From Arabiibacter massiliensis (lineage in GTDB: Bacteria > Actinomycetota > Coriobacteriia > Coriobacteriales > Eggerthellaceae), in assembly GCF_900169505.1 (NCBI RefSeq), contig NZ_LT827021.1, positions 1,674,001 to 1,738,000 of the forward strand: 64,000 nt of DNA, read 5' to 3'. Within the stretch, counting starts at the first letter, position 1. Each line of letters opens with the position of its first letter. A program made the position numbers and the translations under genes. This document shows positions 7,622 through 16,274 of the stretch, in pieces. Under the pieces are notes generated by a model, which made no database searches, had not been told where the DNA came from, and was given only the letters and a program-made list of their open reading frames with translations.

Positions 7622-8653
7622 TCACTCCTTCCCTCGGGCCTCGGCGGCATCCGAAGCGCCGAACGCCTCGGCGTAGAACGACGCCGCCTCGCCCTTCTGC
7701 CACGGCGTGGCCGGCCGGTCGAGCAGGCCGCGCGCGTTATCCATGAGCTGTTCGAGCAGCGCCTTGCGCGCGGGCCCCGGCTCGCAGCCGCGCGCCTCGG
7801 CCAGACGAGCCGCCGTGAAGACGACGTGCTCGGGCCCGCAGGTGGTGCCGCGCAGGGGCTCGGGCGTCATGTAGGGCGCATCCGTCTCGGTGAGCAGGCG
7901 ATCCGCCGGCACGCGGGCCGCGGCGTCGCGCACCTCGTCGGCGTTCTTGAACGTGAGCGGCCCGCCGAAGGCCACGTGGCAGCCGGCCTCAACCCAAGGC
8001 TCGAGCGTGGCCCAGTCCAGGTTGAAGCAGTGCAGGAGGGTGCCCGCCTCGGGGAAGCCCTCCTCGCGCATGATGGCGAGCGCGTCGTCATGCGCCTCGC
8101 GCACGTGCAGGATGACGGGCAGGCCGCATGCCTTCGCCAGGCGCACCTGGCGGCGGAACACCTCGCGCTGCACGTCGCGCGGCGAGAAGTCGTAGTGGTA
8201 GTCCAGCCCGATCTCGCCGAGCGCCGCCACGCGCGGGTCGGCCAGCCGCTCGAGCAGCTCCGCCTCCAGGCTGGGCCCGTAGTGCCGCGCGTTGTGGGGA
8301 TGGCACCCCACGGCGATCCGAACCCGCGGCACGCGCGGGAAGGGATCGCTTCAACTCCAGCCGACGATCTGCTTCGCATCGGCCGCCGCCTCGAACTTCC
8401 AGGAGTTCAAACGGTCGAACGTGGTGGAGCCGTCCTCGAACACGTCCACGATGGTGCAGACGAAGTCCACGTGGTGCACGGCGCAGCGCGCGAGCGCGAG
8501 CGACGGCTCGGCCAGAAGCTGCAGATGGGCGTGCGTATCGGCCACGGGTGCCTCGAGTGCGGGCGCGTCGACGGTGTCCCACTTGCCGTGCTTGCGCCTG
8601 CGGTGGAACAGGCCGTCGTGGAACACCTGCTCGACTCGTCGATCGTCGGCCAT
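7622..8653 (-). pseudogene. tatD: TatD family metal-dependent DNase interrupted by an in-frame TGA
   Basis: Two open stretches in the same frame together make one complete TatD hydrolase. The first (start ATG 8653, 100 residues) carries the metal-binding ADTHAHLQLL; it ends with TGA at 8351-8353. Six sense codons later the frame continues at a GTG (8332) as VPRVRIAVGCHPHNARHYG, with the remaining ligands ALGEIGLDYH, LHVREAHDD, HCFNLDW and TETDAP. The stop falls in the variable loop just before the IAVGCHPHNA strand. It could be a real nonsense mutation, a sequence error, or a site of readthrough. The gene lies 10 bp after metG and overlaps the start region of the flavodoxin-like gene. Confidence 0.8.
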
Positions 8654-8663
8654 CGCCCGCCCC

Positions 8664-10253
8664 CTATTCCATCGAGAGGTCGATGGCGTCCATGTCCAGG
8701 CGCGGGAACAGGGGCTCGCCGATCTCCACCGGGTTGCCGGCGGGCAGCTGGCCCCAGGCGGTGGCGGCCTCGATGTCGGTCACGGCAAACACGTCGCCCA
8801 GGCTCAGGCGGCGGAACACCTCGGCCGACGTGTTGGGCATGAGCGGTGCCATATACAGAGCGATGATGCGGATGGCCTCGAGGGCGTTGTAGATGACCTC
8901 GGCCAGACGAGCCGCCGTTTCCTCCGACTTCGCGAGGTTCCACGGCGCGCTTTCCTCCACGTAGAGGTTCACGCGGCCGGCCAGCTTCTGCACCGCAGCG
9001 GCGGCGCCGGTGAAGTCGGCGGCACCCAGAGCGGCGTCGTAGGCGGCATACAGCTCGTCGCTGATGGCGCGCAGCGGGTTCTCCTTGGCCAGCGCCTCGG
9101 CCGGCACCTCGGGCACGCGGCCCTCGAAGTACTTCTTCGTCATGTTGAACACGCGGCTCACCAGGTTGCCCCAGGTGTTGGCCAAGTCGGCGTTGTACAC
9201 CTGCACCATGCGCTCCATGGAGATGGAGCCGTCGGAGCCGAATTGCACGTCGCTCATGAAGTAGTAGCGGTACGCGTCCACGCCGAACACGCGGCAGAGG
9301 TCGGCGGGGCGCAGCGCATTGCCCTTCGACTTCGACATCTTCTCGCCCTTGGTGAGCAGAAAGCCGTGGCCGAACACCGTGTGCGTGATGGGCAGCCCCG
9401 CCGCCATGAGCATGGCCGGCCAGATGACGCAGTGGAAGCGCGTGATGTCCTTACCCACGAAGTGGTACTGCATGGGCCAGCGCGCGTCGAACTCGCCGGC
9501 GCGCTCGCCCTCGTCGGCGTAGCCGATGCCGGTGAGATACGCGAGCAGCGCATCGGCCCACACGTAGGCCACGTGCCCCTCGTCGAAGGGCAGCGGCACG
9601 CCCCAGTCGAACGTGCTGCGCGAGATGGAGAGGTCGTGCAAGCCGCTCTTCACGAACGAGACGATCTCGTTGCGCCTCGTTTCGGGGCGGATGAACTCGG
9701 GATTCTCGTCGTAGAATTTCAGCAGCGGCTCTTGGAACTCGGAGAGCTTGAAGAACCAGTTCTCCTCGCCGCCGGCCTTCTGCACGGGGCGCTTGCAGTC
9801 GGGGCACACGAGCTGGCCCTCCTCGTTCTTCTCCAGCTCGCCCTCGGCGTAGTAGGTTTCCTCGTGCACGCAGTACCAGCCCTCGTAGCTGCCTTTGTAG
9901 CACCAGCCCTTGTCGTAGAGATCCTGCCAGAACTTCTTCACGCTTCGCGCGTGGCGCGGCTCGGTGGTGCGCACGAAGTCGGTGTAGGTGATGCCGAGCA
10001 TGTCCCACGCCTCGCGGAACGCCGGCTCCATGGAGTCGCACCAGTCCTGCGGGGTCATGCCCTTGTCGGCAGCCGTGTCGGCCACCTTCTGGCCGTGCTC
10101 GTCCATGCCCGTGACGAACGCGACGTCGTAGCCGTTCATGCGCTGGTAGCGCGCCACGGTGTCGGCGGCGATGGTGGTGTAGGCCGTGCCGAGGTGCGGG
10201 GCGGCGTTGACGTAGTAGATGGGCGTGGTGAACGAGTAGGTTCCCTTTGACAT
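8664..10253 (-). CDS. metG: Methionine--tRNA ligase
   Basis: A 529-residue class I aminoacyl-tRNA synthetase charging tRNA-Met. It shows FTTPIYYVNAAPHLGTAYTT with the HIGH-like PHLG (about residues 18-21), a zinc knuckle with CVHEETYYAE and CPDC, the KMSKS loop as GEKMSKSKGNALRP (about residues 310-323), and a C-terminal anticodon-binding helix bundle. It is the short form without the C-terminal tRNA-binding (EMAP-like) domain found in some bacteria. It is first in the operon metG-tatD-flavodoxin-rsmA, and a parS site lies 128 bp upstream of its start. Confidence 0.96.
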   Translation of the reverse strand: MSKGTYSFTTPIYYVNAAPHLGTAYTTIAADTVARYQRMNGYDVAFVTGMDEHGQKVADTAADKGMTPQDWCDSMEPAFREAWDMLGITYTDFVRTTEPRHARSVKKFWQDLYDKGWCYKGSYEGWYCVHEETYYAEGELEKNEEGQLVCPDCKRPVQKAGGEENWFFKLSEFQEPLLKFYDENPEFIRPETRRNEIVSFVKSGLHDLSISRSTFDWGVPLPFDEGHVAYVWADALLAYLTGIGYADEGERAGEFDARWPMQYHFVGKDITRFHCVIWPAMLMAAGLPITHTVFGHGFLLTKGEKMSKSKGNALRPADLCRVFGVDAYRYYFMSDVQFGSDGSISMERMVQVYNADLANTWGNLVSRVFNMTKKYFEGRVPEVPAEALAKENPLRAISDELYAAYDAALGAADFTGAAAAVQKLAGRVNLYVEESAPWNLAKSEETAARLAEVIYNALEAIRIIALYMAPLMPNTSAEVFRRLSLGDVFAVTDIEAATAWGQLPAGNPVEIGEPLFPRLDMDAIDLSME

Positions 10254-10380
10254 GGTGCATCCTTACGTATCGGGACCGCAGGGCGAATGGTGCCCCGTCG
10301 GCCGCATGGGCAAACGCGATAACCGAGCTATTTTAGCACGCAACTTCCCGCCGCGATGCGCCGCCGCGCGCGTCCGCGAA

Positions 10381-10396
10381 TGTTTCACGTGAAACA
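10381..10396. promoter_or_regulatory. parS: parS site (perfect consensus)
   Basis: TGTTTCACGTGAAACA is the canonical 16-bp palindrome bound by chromosomal ParB/Spo0J. It sits in the 299-bp gap between metG and the lipase-like gene and is one of four such sites in the window. Confidence 0.92.
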
Positions 10397-10552
10397 TTCG
10401 TTCGCTTATCGGGGCTGCCGGGCGGCGAAACCTTAAGTTATCCTTACACGAGACTTATGGTTTACTTGCAGTGCTCCCGCACCAGGCCTGAAAACGGGCA
10501 CCGCGCCGTATACTGGCTGCAACGCACCCGACACGTTGGCGAAGGAGGGCCG

Positions 10553-11863
10553 GTGCAGACGAACCCCGTCAGGCGATGCATGTCGGTCCTCGGATCGCTG
10601 CTGGCCTGCATCGCGATGGTCGGGCTTTTCATGGCCCAGGTGCGCTACCTGGGCTTCGAGTCGGGCATCGTCGACATCCCGCGCGCCGAGGCGGCTGCCG
10701 CCGATGGGAAAGCGCCCGCCCCTTCGCGCAGCACCGTCGTCGCAGAATACTGCAGCGAGGTGGTGTCCGCGAGCGATCCCGCGAATCCCGCCGGCCGCAC
10801 CTCGACGCAGCTGACGTTCGACGACTTCTGGCTGCTTCGCGATTCCCACGCCTACCAGCACGAGCTTGCCACCGCCTGCGCCGTGCTGTCGGCGGTGTGC
10901 AACTCCGAGTCGCAGTTCTACAGCGGCGTGCCGGGCTCAGTGCCCTACGCCGAGCAGACGCTGGGGCGGCTCGGGTTCGAGAACGTGCGTACCGACTCCT
11001 ACGCGCTGCGCAGCAGCATCCTCGACGAGGCGAGCTCGCTTCTGCTAGGTTCGCCCGACGTGGCCGCCTACACGCTTGCCAGCAAGCCGCTCGCCTCGGA
11101 GGACGGCGGCCGGCCGACAACGCTCGTGTTCGTGGGCATCCGCGGCACGTACGGTGCCGAGTGGCTCAGCAACTTCAACATCCTCGGGCAGGGCGTAACC
11201 GGGCCCGACCATCGCGGGTTCAAGGCGGCCGAGGAGGAAGTGGCGCACGCCGTGCGCGCCTATGTGCGCGAGCTGGGCCTCGACCCCGACCGCACGCGCA
11301 TCCTCATCACCGGGCACAGCCGCGGGGGCGCGATCGCGAACCTGCTGGCCGCCGACCTCGGCAATCCCGACGCGCAAGAGGCGGCGCTCGCGCCCTCCTC
11401 GGGCATCTTCGCCTACACGTTCGCCGCGCCCTGCGCCACGCGCGCTGGCAATCGGCACGATCCCGCGTTCGACAACATCTTCAACGTGGTGAACGAGGCG
11501 GACATCGTCACGCAGCTGCCGCTCTCCTCCTGGGGGTTCGGCCGCTACGGCTCTACCATCGAGCTGCCGGACGTCGCGAGCGACGGCTTCGACGACTCGT
11601 TCGCCGTCGTGCAGACCGCCTACCGGCAGAACACCGGCTTCGCGCTGAGCAGCGACTTGGACGCGCTCGCCGCGCTGCACTCGTTCGGCTCGAACGCCTC
11701 CGGGCACGTGTCTGCGGCCGAGGATCTGGCCAGCCCGCTCGGGTTGGTGGGCGTCGTCCAGTCGCTCATCGGCCTGGACGTGTCCGCCGCGCTGAGCGCC
11801 CACTACCCCGACACCTACATAGCCTGGATGCAGGCCCTCGACGACGCCCCGACAGGAGCATGA
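10553..11863 (+). CDS. Exported lipase-like alpha/beta hydrolase
   Basis: A 436-residue protein with an N-terminal signal/anchor (residues about 8-28, LGSLLACIAMVGLFMAQV) and an alpha/beta hydrolase domain of the class 3 lipase/Mbeg1 type. The nucleophile elbow is ITGHSRGGAIANLLA (Ser near residue 249), followed by YTFAAPCATR and NEADIVTQLP, which likely holds the acidic residue; a late His is in NASGH. The GTG at 10553 follows GAAGGAGGG by three bases; an upstream in-frame ATG at 10457 lacks a ribosome site. Substrate is unknown; cell-surface ester or lipid hydrolysis is inferred. Confidence 0.78.
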   Translation: MQTNPVRRCMSVLGSLLACIAMVGLFMAQVRYLGFESGIVDIPRAEAAAADGKAPAPSRSTVVAEYCSEVVSASDPANPAGRTSTQLTFDDFWLLRDSHAYQHELATACAVLSAVCNSESQFYSGVPGSVPYAEQTLGRLGFENVRTDSYALRSSILDEASSLLLGSPDVAAYTLASKPLASEDGGRPTTLVFVGIRGTYGAEWLSNFNILGQGVTGPDHRGFKAAEEEVAHAVRAYVRELGLDPDRTRILITGHSRGGAIANLLAADLGNPDAQEAALAPSSGIFAYTFAAPCATRAGNRHDPAFDNIFNVVNEADIVTQLPLSSWGFGRYGSTIELPDVASDGFDDSFAVVQTAYRQNTGFALSSDLDALAALHSFGSNASGHVSAAEDLASPLGLVGVVQSLIGLDVSAALSAHYPDTYIAWMQALDDAPTGA

Positions 11864-11889
11864 GCCCCTCGCGCGGCTATCGCGAGTTT

Positions 11890-12102
11890 TGCAATGTCCT
11901 TGAGTTTTGCACCCTTCCGCAGGCCTTTTTTTGGCTCTTGCGCGGCCGGTTTAAGTTCACTCAGTCAAGAAACCGCAGATCAGATTGAGCCCTCCCCATG
12001 CGTGCTCTTTCAGATGGGCTTCCCAAGGGTGCATAACTCAAGCACCTTGCAGTTTCGGGGCCTTTTCGGCAACGCAAAGGTGCATAACTCGACGACTTTG
12101 CA
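11890..12102. repeat. 213-bp composite palindromic element, copy 1
   Basis: This fills most of the 377-bp gap between the lipase-like and deacetylase genes. A unit of about 27 bp (11890-11916, containing GAGTTTTGCACCC) is repeated in inverse form at 12025-12051 (GGGTGCATAACTCAAG) and again at 12076-12102 (GGTGCATAACTCGACGAC). A second element of exactly the same length, read in the opposite direction, lies at 42592-42804. No open reading frame of note lies inside. Confidence 0.75.
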
Positions 12103-12240
12103 TTTACGCGGGCGCGGGGGGCCGCCGATGGCCGGATGATGCCTTTCTGGTGTGCGTGATGGGCGCGGAGTGCGGTATTATCGGGAGGAACCGCCCGCAC
12201 CGTCTGCCGATGAGGTGGACGAGCTGGAAAAGGAGCCGAC

Positions 12241-13161
12241 TTGAAGCACTTCCGACCGCGCTCGCTCATGCTTGTCGCCACGCTCTGCTGCGCCCTCGCC
12301 GCCTCCGCGCTGTTCGGCTGCTCGCAAGCCGCGCCGCCCGATGCAGCCGCCCGCCCTGCGAGCGATGTGGAGGCCATGGGCTCGCTCGAAGCCATCGAGG
12401 ACCCCGCCCTCGAGGTTGAACCCGAAGCCGCGCCGGAGCCCGAGCCGGAGCCCGAGTCCGAGGCCGCCCCGAAACCCGAGGCCGCAGAAGCCGTCGTCGT
12501 CGAGCAGCGCATCGCCGAGGGCGACCCCACCGCCAAGATCTGCTACCTCACCTTGGACGACGGACCCTCCGACAACACCTTGGAGTTCCTGCGCGTCTTC
12601 GAGGAGAAGGGCGTGCTGGCCACGTGGTTCGTCCAGGGCAACTCCGCGCAGATCGACCGGGTGGTGGACATCGCCGCCGCGGGGCACGGCATCGGCTTGC
12701 ACACCTACAGCCACGACTACGCGCAGGTCTACGCCAGCGACGACGCCTACTTCGCCGACCTCGCCGCCGTGCAGGAGGCCGTTTCCTCGCGCATCGGGCG
12801 CACGTCGGACATCGTGCGATTCCCCGGCGGCACGTCGAACACGGTGTCGGCCAACTACAGCTCCGGCATCATGAGCAGGCTCACGCAGAGCGTGCCGGCC
12901 GCGGGCTACCAGTACTTCGACTGGAACGTGTCGAGCGGCGACGCGTCCAACCCGCCGCTGTCCGCCGAGAGCATCGTGGCGAACATCCTCGACAACACCG
13001 GATCGATGCAGCGGATATGCGTGCTCGCTCACGACACCAACGCGAAGGGCACCACGTTGGAGGCCCTCCCGGCCGTCATCGACGGGCTGCGCGCGCAGGG
13101 CTACACGTTCGGCGTGCTCACCCGCGACACCCCGCCCTTCCAGCATCAGGCGGGCAACTAG
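12241..13161 (+). CDS. Polysaccharide deacetylase lipoprotein (NodB domain)
   Basis: A 306-residue carbohydrate esterase 4 protein. The N-terminus has a lipoprotein signal ending in SALFGC (Cys 27). A Pro/Glu/Ala-rich linker (about residues 55-85) follows, then the NodB domain with LTLDDGPSDN (metal and catalytic Asp), HTYSHDY (metal His pair), RFPGGTSNTV and DWNVSSGD. All the key CE4 motifs are intact, so it is probably an active peptidoglycan or glycan N-deacetylase anchored outside the membrane. The start codon is TTG at 12241 with AAGGAG five bases before it. Confidence 0.9.
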   Translation: MKHFRPRSLMLVATLCCALAASALFGCSQAAPPDAAARPASDVEAMGSLEAIEDPALEVEPEAAPEPEPEPESEAAPKPEAAEAVVVEQRIAEGDPTAKICYLTLDDGPSDNTLEFLRVFEEKGVLATWFVQGNSAQIDRVVDIAAAGHGIGLHTYSHDYAQVYASDDAYFADLAAVQEAVSSRIGRTSDIVRFPGGTSNTVSANYSSGIMSRLTQSVPAAGYQYFDWNVSSGDASNPPLSAESIVANILDNTGSMQRICVLAHDTNAKGTTLEALPAVIDGLRAQGYTFGVLTRDTPPFQHQAGN

Positions 13162-13197
13162 CGGCTTCGCAAGAGCCCCTGGCAATCGTTTCCTTTT

Positions 13198-13226
13198 CAA
13201 ATCGCGATTTGACAAATCGCGATTTG
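13198..13226. promoter_or_regulatory. Two adjacent CAAATCGCGATTTG palindromes, likely operator
   Basis: The perfect 14-bp palindrome CAAATCGCGATTTG occurs at 13198-13211 and again at 13213-13226, one base apart, 48 bp before the DUF234 ATPase gene. A duplicated palindrome at this place looks like an operator for that gene; the binding protein is unknown. Confidence 0.5.
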
Positions 13227-13273
13227 AAAATCATACTCAAGCATTATCGACAGCAAAACGTCAAAGGATGCTT

Positions 13274-14689
13274 ATGCGATTCATCGGGCGGCAACACGAA
13301 CTCGATTTCCTCAACCAATGCTACGAGTCGTCCAAGGCGCAACTCGTCTTTCTTTACGGTCGCCGCCGCGTGGGAAAAACCGAGACGCTTTTCGAGTTCG
13401 CTCGAAACAAAAGGCACGTGTTCTTCGCCGCCCCCGAAGCAACGCGGGCCGAGCAGCTCTCGCTTTTCTCCCGCCGCCTCTTTGAGGCGGGCGCCCCTGC
13501 GGGAAAATACCTGAGCCGATTCGACACATGGCACGACGCGATAAGCGAAGTCACCTCGCTTCCAGGCGACGGCAGGAAACTCGTCATCATCGACGAGTTT
13601 CCCTATCTCGTAAAAGCGGATCCCTCACTCCCTTCCATCCTGCAAAATCTGTGGGACGCCGTCCTGCGCAATGAGAACCTCATGATCGTGCTTTGCGGAA
13701 GCGCCATGAGCTCTATCGAAAACGAACTGCTTGCCGAGAAGAACCCGTTGTACGGACGCGCGACGGGCATTCTCAAAATGGAGCCCATGGACTACCGCAC
13801 CGCAGCCGAATTCTTCCCACGCTTCTCACCCGCCGATCAAGTGACAGCCTTCTCTATTCTCGGAGGCATCCCCCACTATCTCGCCCAATTCGATGACGGT
13901 TTTAGCATCGAAGAGAATATCAAGCGACGGGTGCTCACCAAGGGCTGCACCCTCTATAGCGAGATAGAGTTCCTTCTTCACCAGGAACTTCGAGAAACCG
14001 CCGTCTACAACGGCATCATCCATGCCGTCGCCATGGGAGCCTCTGCCCTGGGCGAAATCGCAGCACGGTCGATGGTGCCATCGCAAAAAGCCAGCGTCTA
14101 CTTAAAAAATCTGATCGAGCTCGGCATTATCAAAAGAGAGTTCTCGATTGCCGATTCGCCCAAGGAAACGTCAAAGAGCACTCGCGGCATATATCGCATG
14201 GCCGATGCGTTCTTTCGCTTCTGGTATGCCTTTATATTTCCTAACAAATCCGACCTGGAAATGCTCGATGTCGACGGAGTATACCGGTTCGATGTGGAGC
14301 CCGAGCTGACGAGTTTCTCCTCCCTCACATTCGAGGACGTCTGCCGAACGTGGCTTCGTAGGCAGAACCAACGGGGAGAGCTGGCAACGCGCTTCGGCGA
14401 AATCGGGCGATACTGGAACAAGCAAGTGGAGATAGACGTCGCCAGCTTCTCGAAAGCCGCTGGCATGCGCCGAAAAGGCTTAACGGCCCTCGTTGGAGAA
14501 TGCAAATTCGGAAACAGTCCTTTAGGTGAAAGCGTGCTGGAATCGCTTGACTGCAAAGCGGCCTCTCTTCACAGCGACGAAGTAGAACGTTTTCTCTTTG
14601 CTCGCTCGGGTTTTTCGGCCCCCCTCATGCGACGAGCGGAACTTGAAGCCAATCTCCATCTCGTCGGCATAGACGAACTGTACGACTGA
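13274..14689 (+). CDS. AAA ATPase with C-terminal DUF234 nuclease-like domain
   Basis: A 471-residue protein of the archaeal-type ATPase family. Walker A is YGRRRVGKTETLFEF (about residues 31-45), Walker B is LVIIDEFPYLV near residue 105, and a winged helix segment follows around residues 225-290. The C-terminus has the DUF234 PD-(D/E)xK-like signature YWNKQVEIDV and LVGECKFGNSPLG. Such genes are widespread, scattered and of unknown role; a mobile or toxin-like function has been suggested. I chose the second ATG (13274) because AAAGGA is too close to the first. Lower GC than its neighbours and the private palindromic operator suggest lateral transfer. Confidence 0.85.
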   Translation: MRFIGRQHELDFLNQCYESSKAQLVFLYGRRRVGKTETLFEFARNKRHVFFAAPEATRAEQLSLFSRRLFEAGAPAGKYLSRFDTWHDAISEVTSLPGDGRKLVIIDEFPYLVKADPSLPSILQNLWDAVLRNENLMIVLCGSAMSSIENELLAEKNPLYGRATGILKMEPMDYRTAAEFFPRFSPADQVTAFSILGGIPHYLAQFDDGFSIEENIKRRVLTKGCTLYSEIEFLLHQELRETAVYNGIIHAVAMGASALGEIAARSMVPSQKASVYLKNLIELGIIKREFSIADSPKETSKSTRGIYRMADAFFRFWYAFIFPNKSDLEMLDVDGVYRFDVEPELTSFSSLTFEDVCRTWLRRQNQRGELATRFGEIGRYWNKQVEIDVASFSKAAGMRRKGLTALVGECKFGNSPLGESVLESLDCKAASLHSDEVERFLFARSGFSAPLMRRAELEANLHLVGIDELYD

Positions 14690-14744
14690 AGCCGGTCGGC
14701 GAGCACGATATGCTCGGATTGCGAAGCCGCCCGCCGCGGGGGCC

Positions 14745-14996
14745 TTACTCGAAGTAGAAGAGGTCCTCGAACTTCTTGTCGAGCGCGATGCACAGCACGA
14801 GGGCCAGCTTGGCGGTGGGGTTGAACAGGCCCGTTTCGATGGACGAGATGGTTTGGCGCGACACGCCCACCAGGCCCGCGAGCTCGGCCTGCGACAGGTC
14901 CGCCTCGGCGCGCGCGGCTTTCAGGCGGTTCTTGAGTTCCAGCTCGCCGTCGTTGTCGTGGACGTCGTCGAAGCCGAGGAAAGGCAGCTTTATCAT
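14745..14996 (-). CDS. XRE family HTH regulator
   Basis: An 83-residue regulator with a helix-turn-helix at about residues 25-75 (SQAELAGLVGVSRQTISSIE), followed by ALDKKFEDLFYFE, the usual end of this small-regulator family. The N-terminal 20 residues are acidic. It lies 9 bp downstream of a small membrane-protein gene on the same strand. The duplicated TGAYAAGTNTACTTG sites at 15384-15420, upstream of the pair, may be its operator. Confidence 0.85.
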   Translation of the reverse strand: MIKLPFLGFDDVHDNDGELELKNRLKAARAEADLSQAELAGLVGVSRQTISSIETGLFNPTAKLALVLCIALDKKFEDLFYFE

Positions 14997-15005
14997 GAGA
15001 GGCCC

Positions 15006-15320
15006 CTACATCGTGGCGAGGACGTACCGGATGGCAGAATGAACGACGAAGCTCGCGGTGAACAGCCCGAAGAAGAGCAGGCTTTTCATGCGCAACTGAT
15101 ATGCCTGGCAGAACATCATCGTCGAAAGGCCCGTGAAGAACACGGCGTACAGGCCATCGGTGTTCCGCCCATGGAAAAGTTCCCACATATACAGAAGGAT
15201 GAACGCCACCGCCGCCGCACTCATCGTGATGAGTCCTTTGCGCTGTTCAAGCAGTTTGAAGCGCTCGTCCACCAGCCCGTTGTCCTTGCGGCTCTTCTCC
15301 AGGATCTCGTTCTTGTCCAT
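15006..15320 (-). CDS. Small membrane protein (DUF6442-like)
   Basis: A 104-residue protein with a charged N-terminal helix (MDKNEILEKSRKDNGLVDER) and about three hydrophobic segments (residues 30-50, 55-75 and 80-100). The N-terminal motif and size resemble DUF6442 proteins that are encoded beside small XRE regulators. It is the first gene of a two-gene operon with the HTH protein. Function unknown; it parallels the DUF2975/HTH pair at 412-1248. Confidence 0.7.
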   Translation of the reverse strand: MDKNEILEKSRKDNGLVDERFKLLEQRKGLITMSAAAVAFILLYMWELFHGRNTDGLYAVFFTGLSTMMFCQAYQLRMKSLLFFGLFTASFVVHSAIRYVLATM

Positions 15321-15352
15321 GTGCGCACCTCCCGTCCGCTTTGCTGTACGAA

Positions 15353-15368
15353 TGTTTCACGTGAAACA
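15353..15368. promoter_or_regulatory. parS: parS site (perfect consensus)
   Basis: TGTTTCACGTGAAACA, identical to the site at 10381, in the short gap between the divergent membrane-protein and alpha/beta hydrolase genes. Confidence 0.92.
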
Positions 15369-15383
15369 TTCGTACGCCTGTGG

Positions 15384-15420
15384 TGACAAGTTTACTTGTC
15401 GTTGTGATAAGTATACTTGG
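15384..15420. promoter_or_regulatory. 21-bp direct repeats, likely tandem operator
   Basis: TGACAAGTTTACTTG (15384-15398) and TGATAAGTATACTTG (15405-15419) start exactly 21 bp apart, two DNA turns. Each is a partial palindrome around AAGT-n2-ACTT. The spacing suggests two dimers on one face of the helix, controlling either the HTH operon to the left or the hydrolase gene to the right. Confidence 0.5.
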
Positions 15421-15497
15421 CATCGCCATGGATTACAAGGCTACGATGCGAATACAAGGAGGGGTTGCGGGAGCACGGCTCTGCTATCATGTGCCCC

Positions 15498-16274
15498 ATG
15501 GATTCCCGAAACGACACTCCCCGGCCGCGCAGGCGATGGCTGCGACGGCTCGCGTTGGCCCTTGCGATCATCGCCGTCGTCGTGTTCGCCGGCGCGGCCG
15601 CGTTCGCCGTGTATGCGAGCGACTACTATCACGCCGATGACACAGCGCGCGAAAGCCTGGCCTCGACCGCGGCGCTGCCTGTGGCGCAAGGCGACGGCTA
15701 CCTGGCGTTCGGCGACGCGTCCGCGCGCACGGGCATCGTGCTCTACCCGGGCGCGAAGGTGGAGTACAGCGCGTACGCGCCGCTCATGCGCGACCTGGCC
15801 GAGCGCGGCTACCTGGCCGTGGTGGTGGAGATGCCGTTCAACTTCGCATTCTTCGGCATCGACGCCGCCGACCGCGTTCGAGCGGCGTATCCCCAGGTGG
15901 GAATATGGTGGGTGGGGGGCCACTCGCTCGGCGGCTCCATGGCGGCCCAGTACGCGGCCAACCACGCGGACGACGACGCGCTCGGGGGCGTCGTGCTGCT
16001 GGGAGCCTACTCGGCGAGCGACCTTTCCGCCACCGACCTGGGCGCCATCGTCGTCTACGGCTCCAACGACCAGGTGCTCAACCGCGACAAGCTGGCCGAG
16101 GGCGCCGTGAAGCTGCCCGCCGACGCGGAGACCGTCGTCATCGAGGGCGGCAACCACGCGGGCTTCGGCGACTACGGCCCGCAGGAGGGCGACGGCGAAG
16201 CGGCCGTCTCCGCCGACGAGCAGCAGGAGCAGGCCGCAGACGCCATCGCCCAGTTCATCGAAAACGCCGCTTGA
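15498..16274 (+). CDS. Membrane-anchored alpha/beta hydrolase
   Basis: A 258-residue protein with an N-terminal membrane anchor (about residues 15-42) after a basic stretch, and an alpha/beta hydrolase domain outside. IVLYPGAKVEY is the oxyanion strand, VGGHSLGGSMAAQYA holds the nucleophile Ser (near residue 143), YGSNDQVL the acid and GGNHAGFGDYG the His, so the triad seems complete. The ATG at 15498 lies seven bases after TATCAT and lacks a good ribosome site, suggesting a leaderless transcript; an ATG at 15489 is an alternative. Its stop abuts the convergent next gene with no gap. Confidence 0.8.
   Translation: MDSRNDTPRPRRRWLRRLALALAIIAVVVFAGAAAFAVYASDYYHADDTARESLASTAALPVAQGDGYLAFGDASARTGIVLYPGAKVEYSAYAPLMRDLAERGYLAVVVEMPFNFAFFGIDAADRVRAAYPQVGIWWVGGHSLGGSMAAQYAANHADDDALGGVVLLGAYSASDLSATDLGAIVVYGSNDQVLNRDKLAEGAVKLPADAETVVIEGGNHAGFGDYGPQEGDGEAAVSADEQQEQAADAIAQFIENAA

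Noticed and set aside
8351..8353. Selenocysteine codon in tatD
   Set aside because: TatD proteins have no catalytic selenocysteine and the position is in a variable loop; I see no convincing SECIS-like hairpin directly after it.
12178..13215. A 345-codon reverse-strand frame over the deacetylase gene
   Set aside because: Antisense shadow without domains; the forward frame has a lipobox and all NodB motifs.
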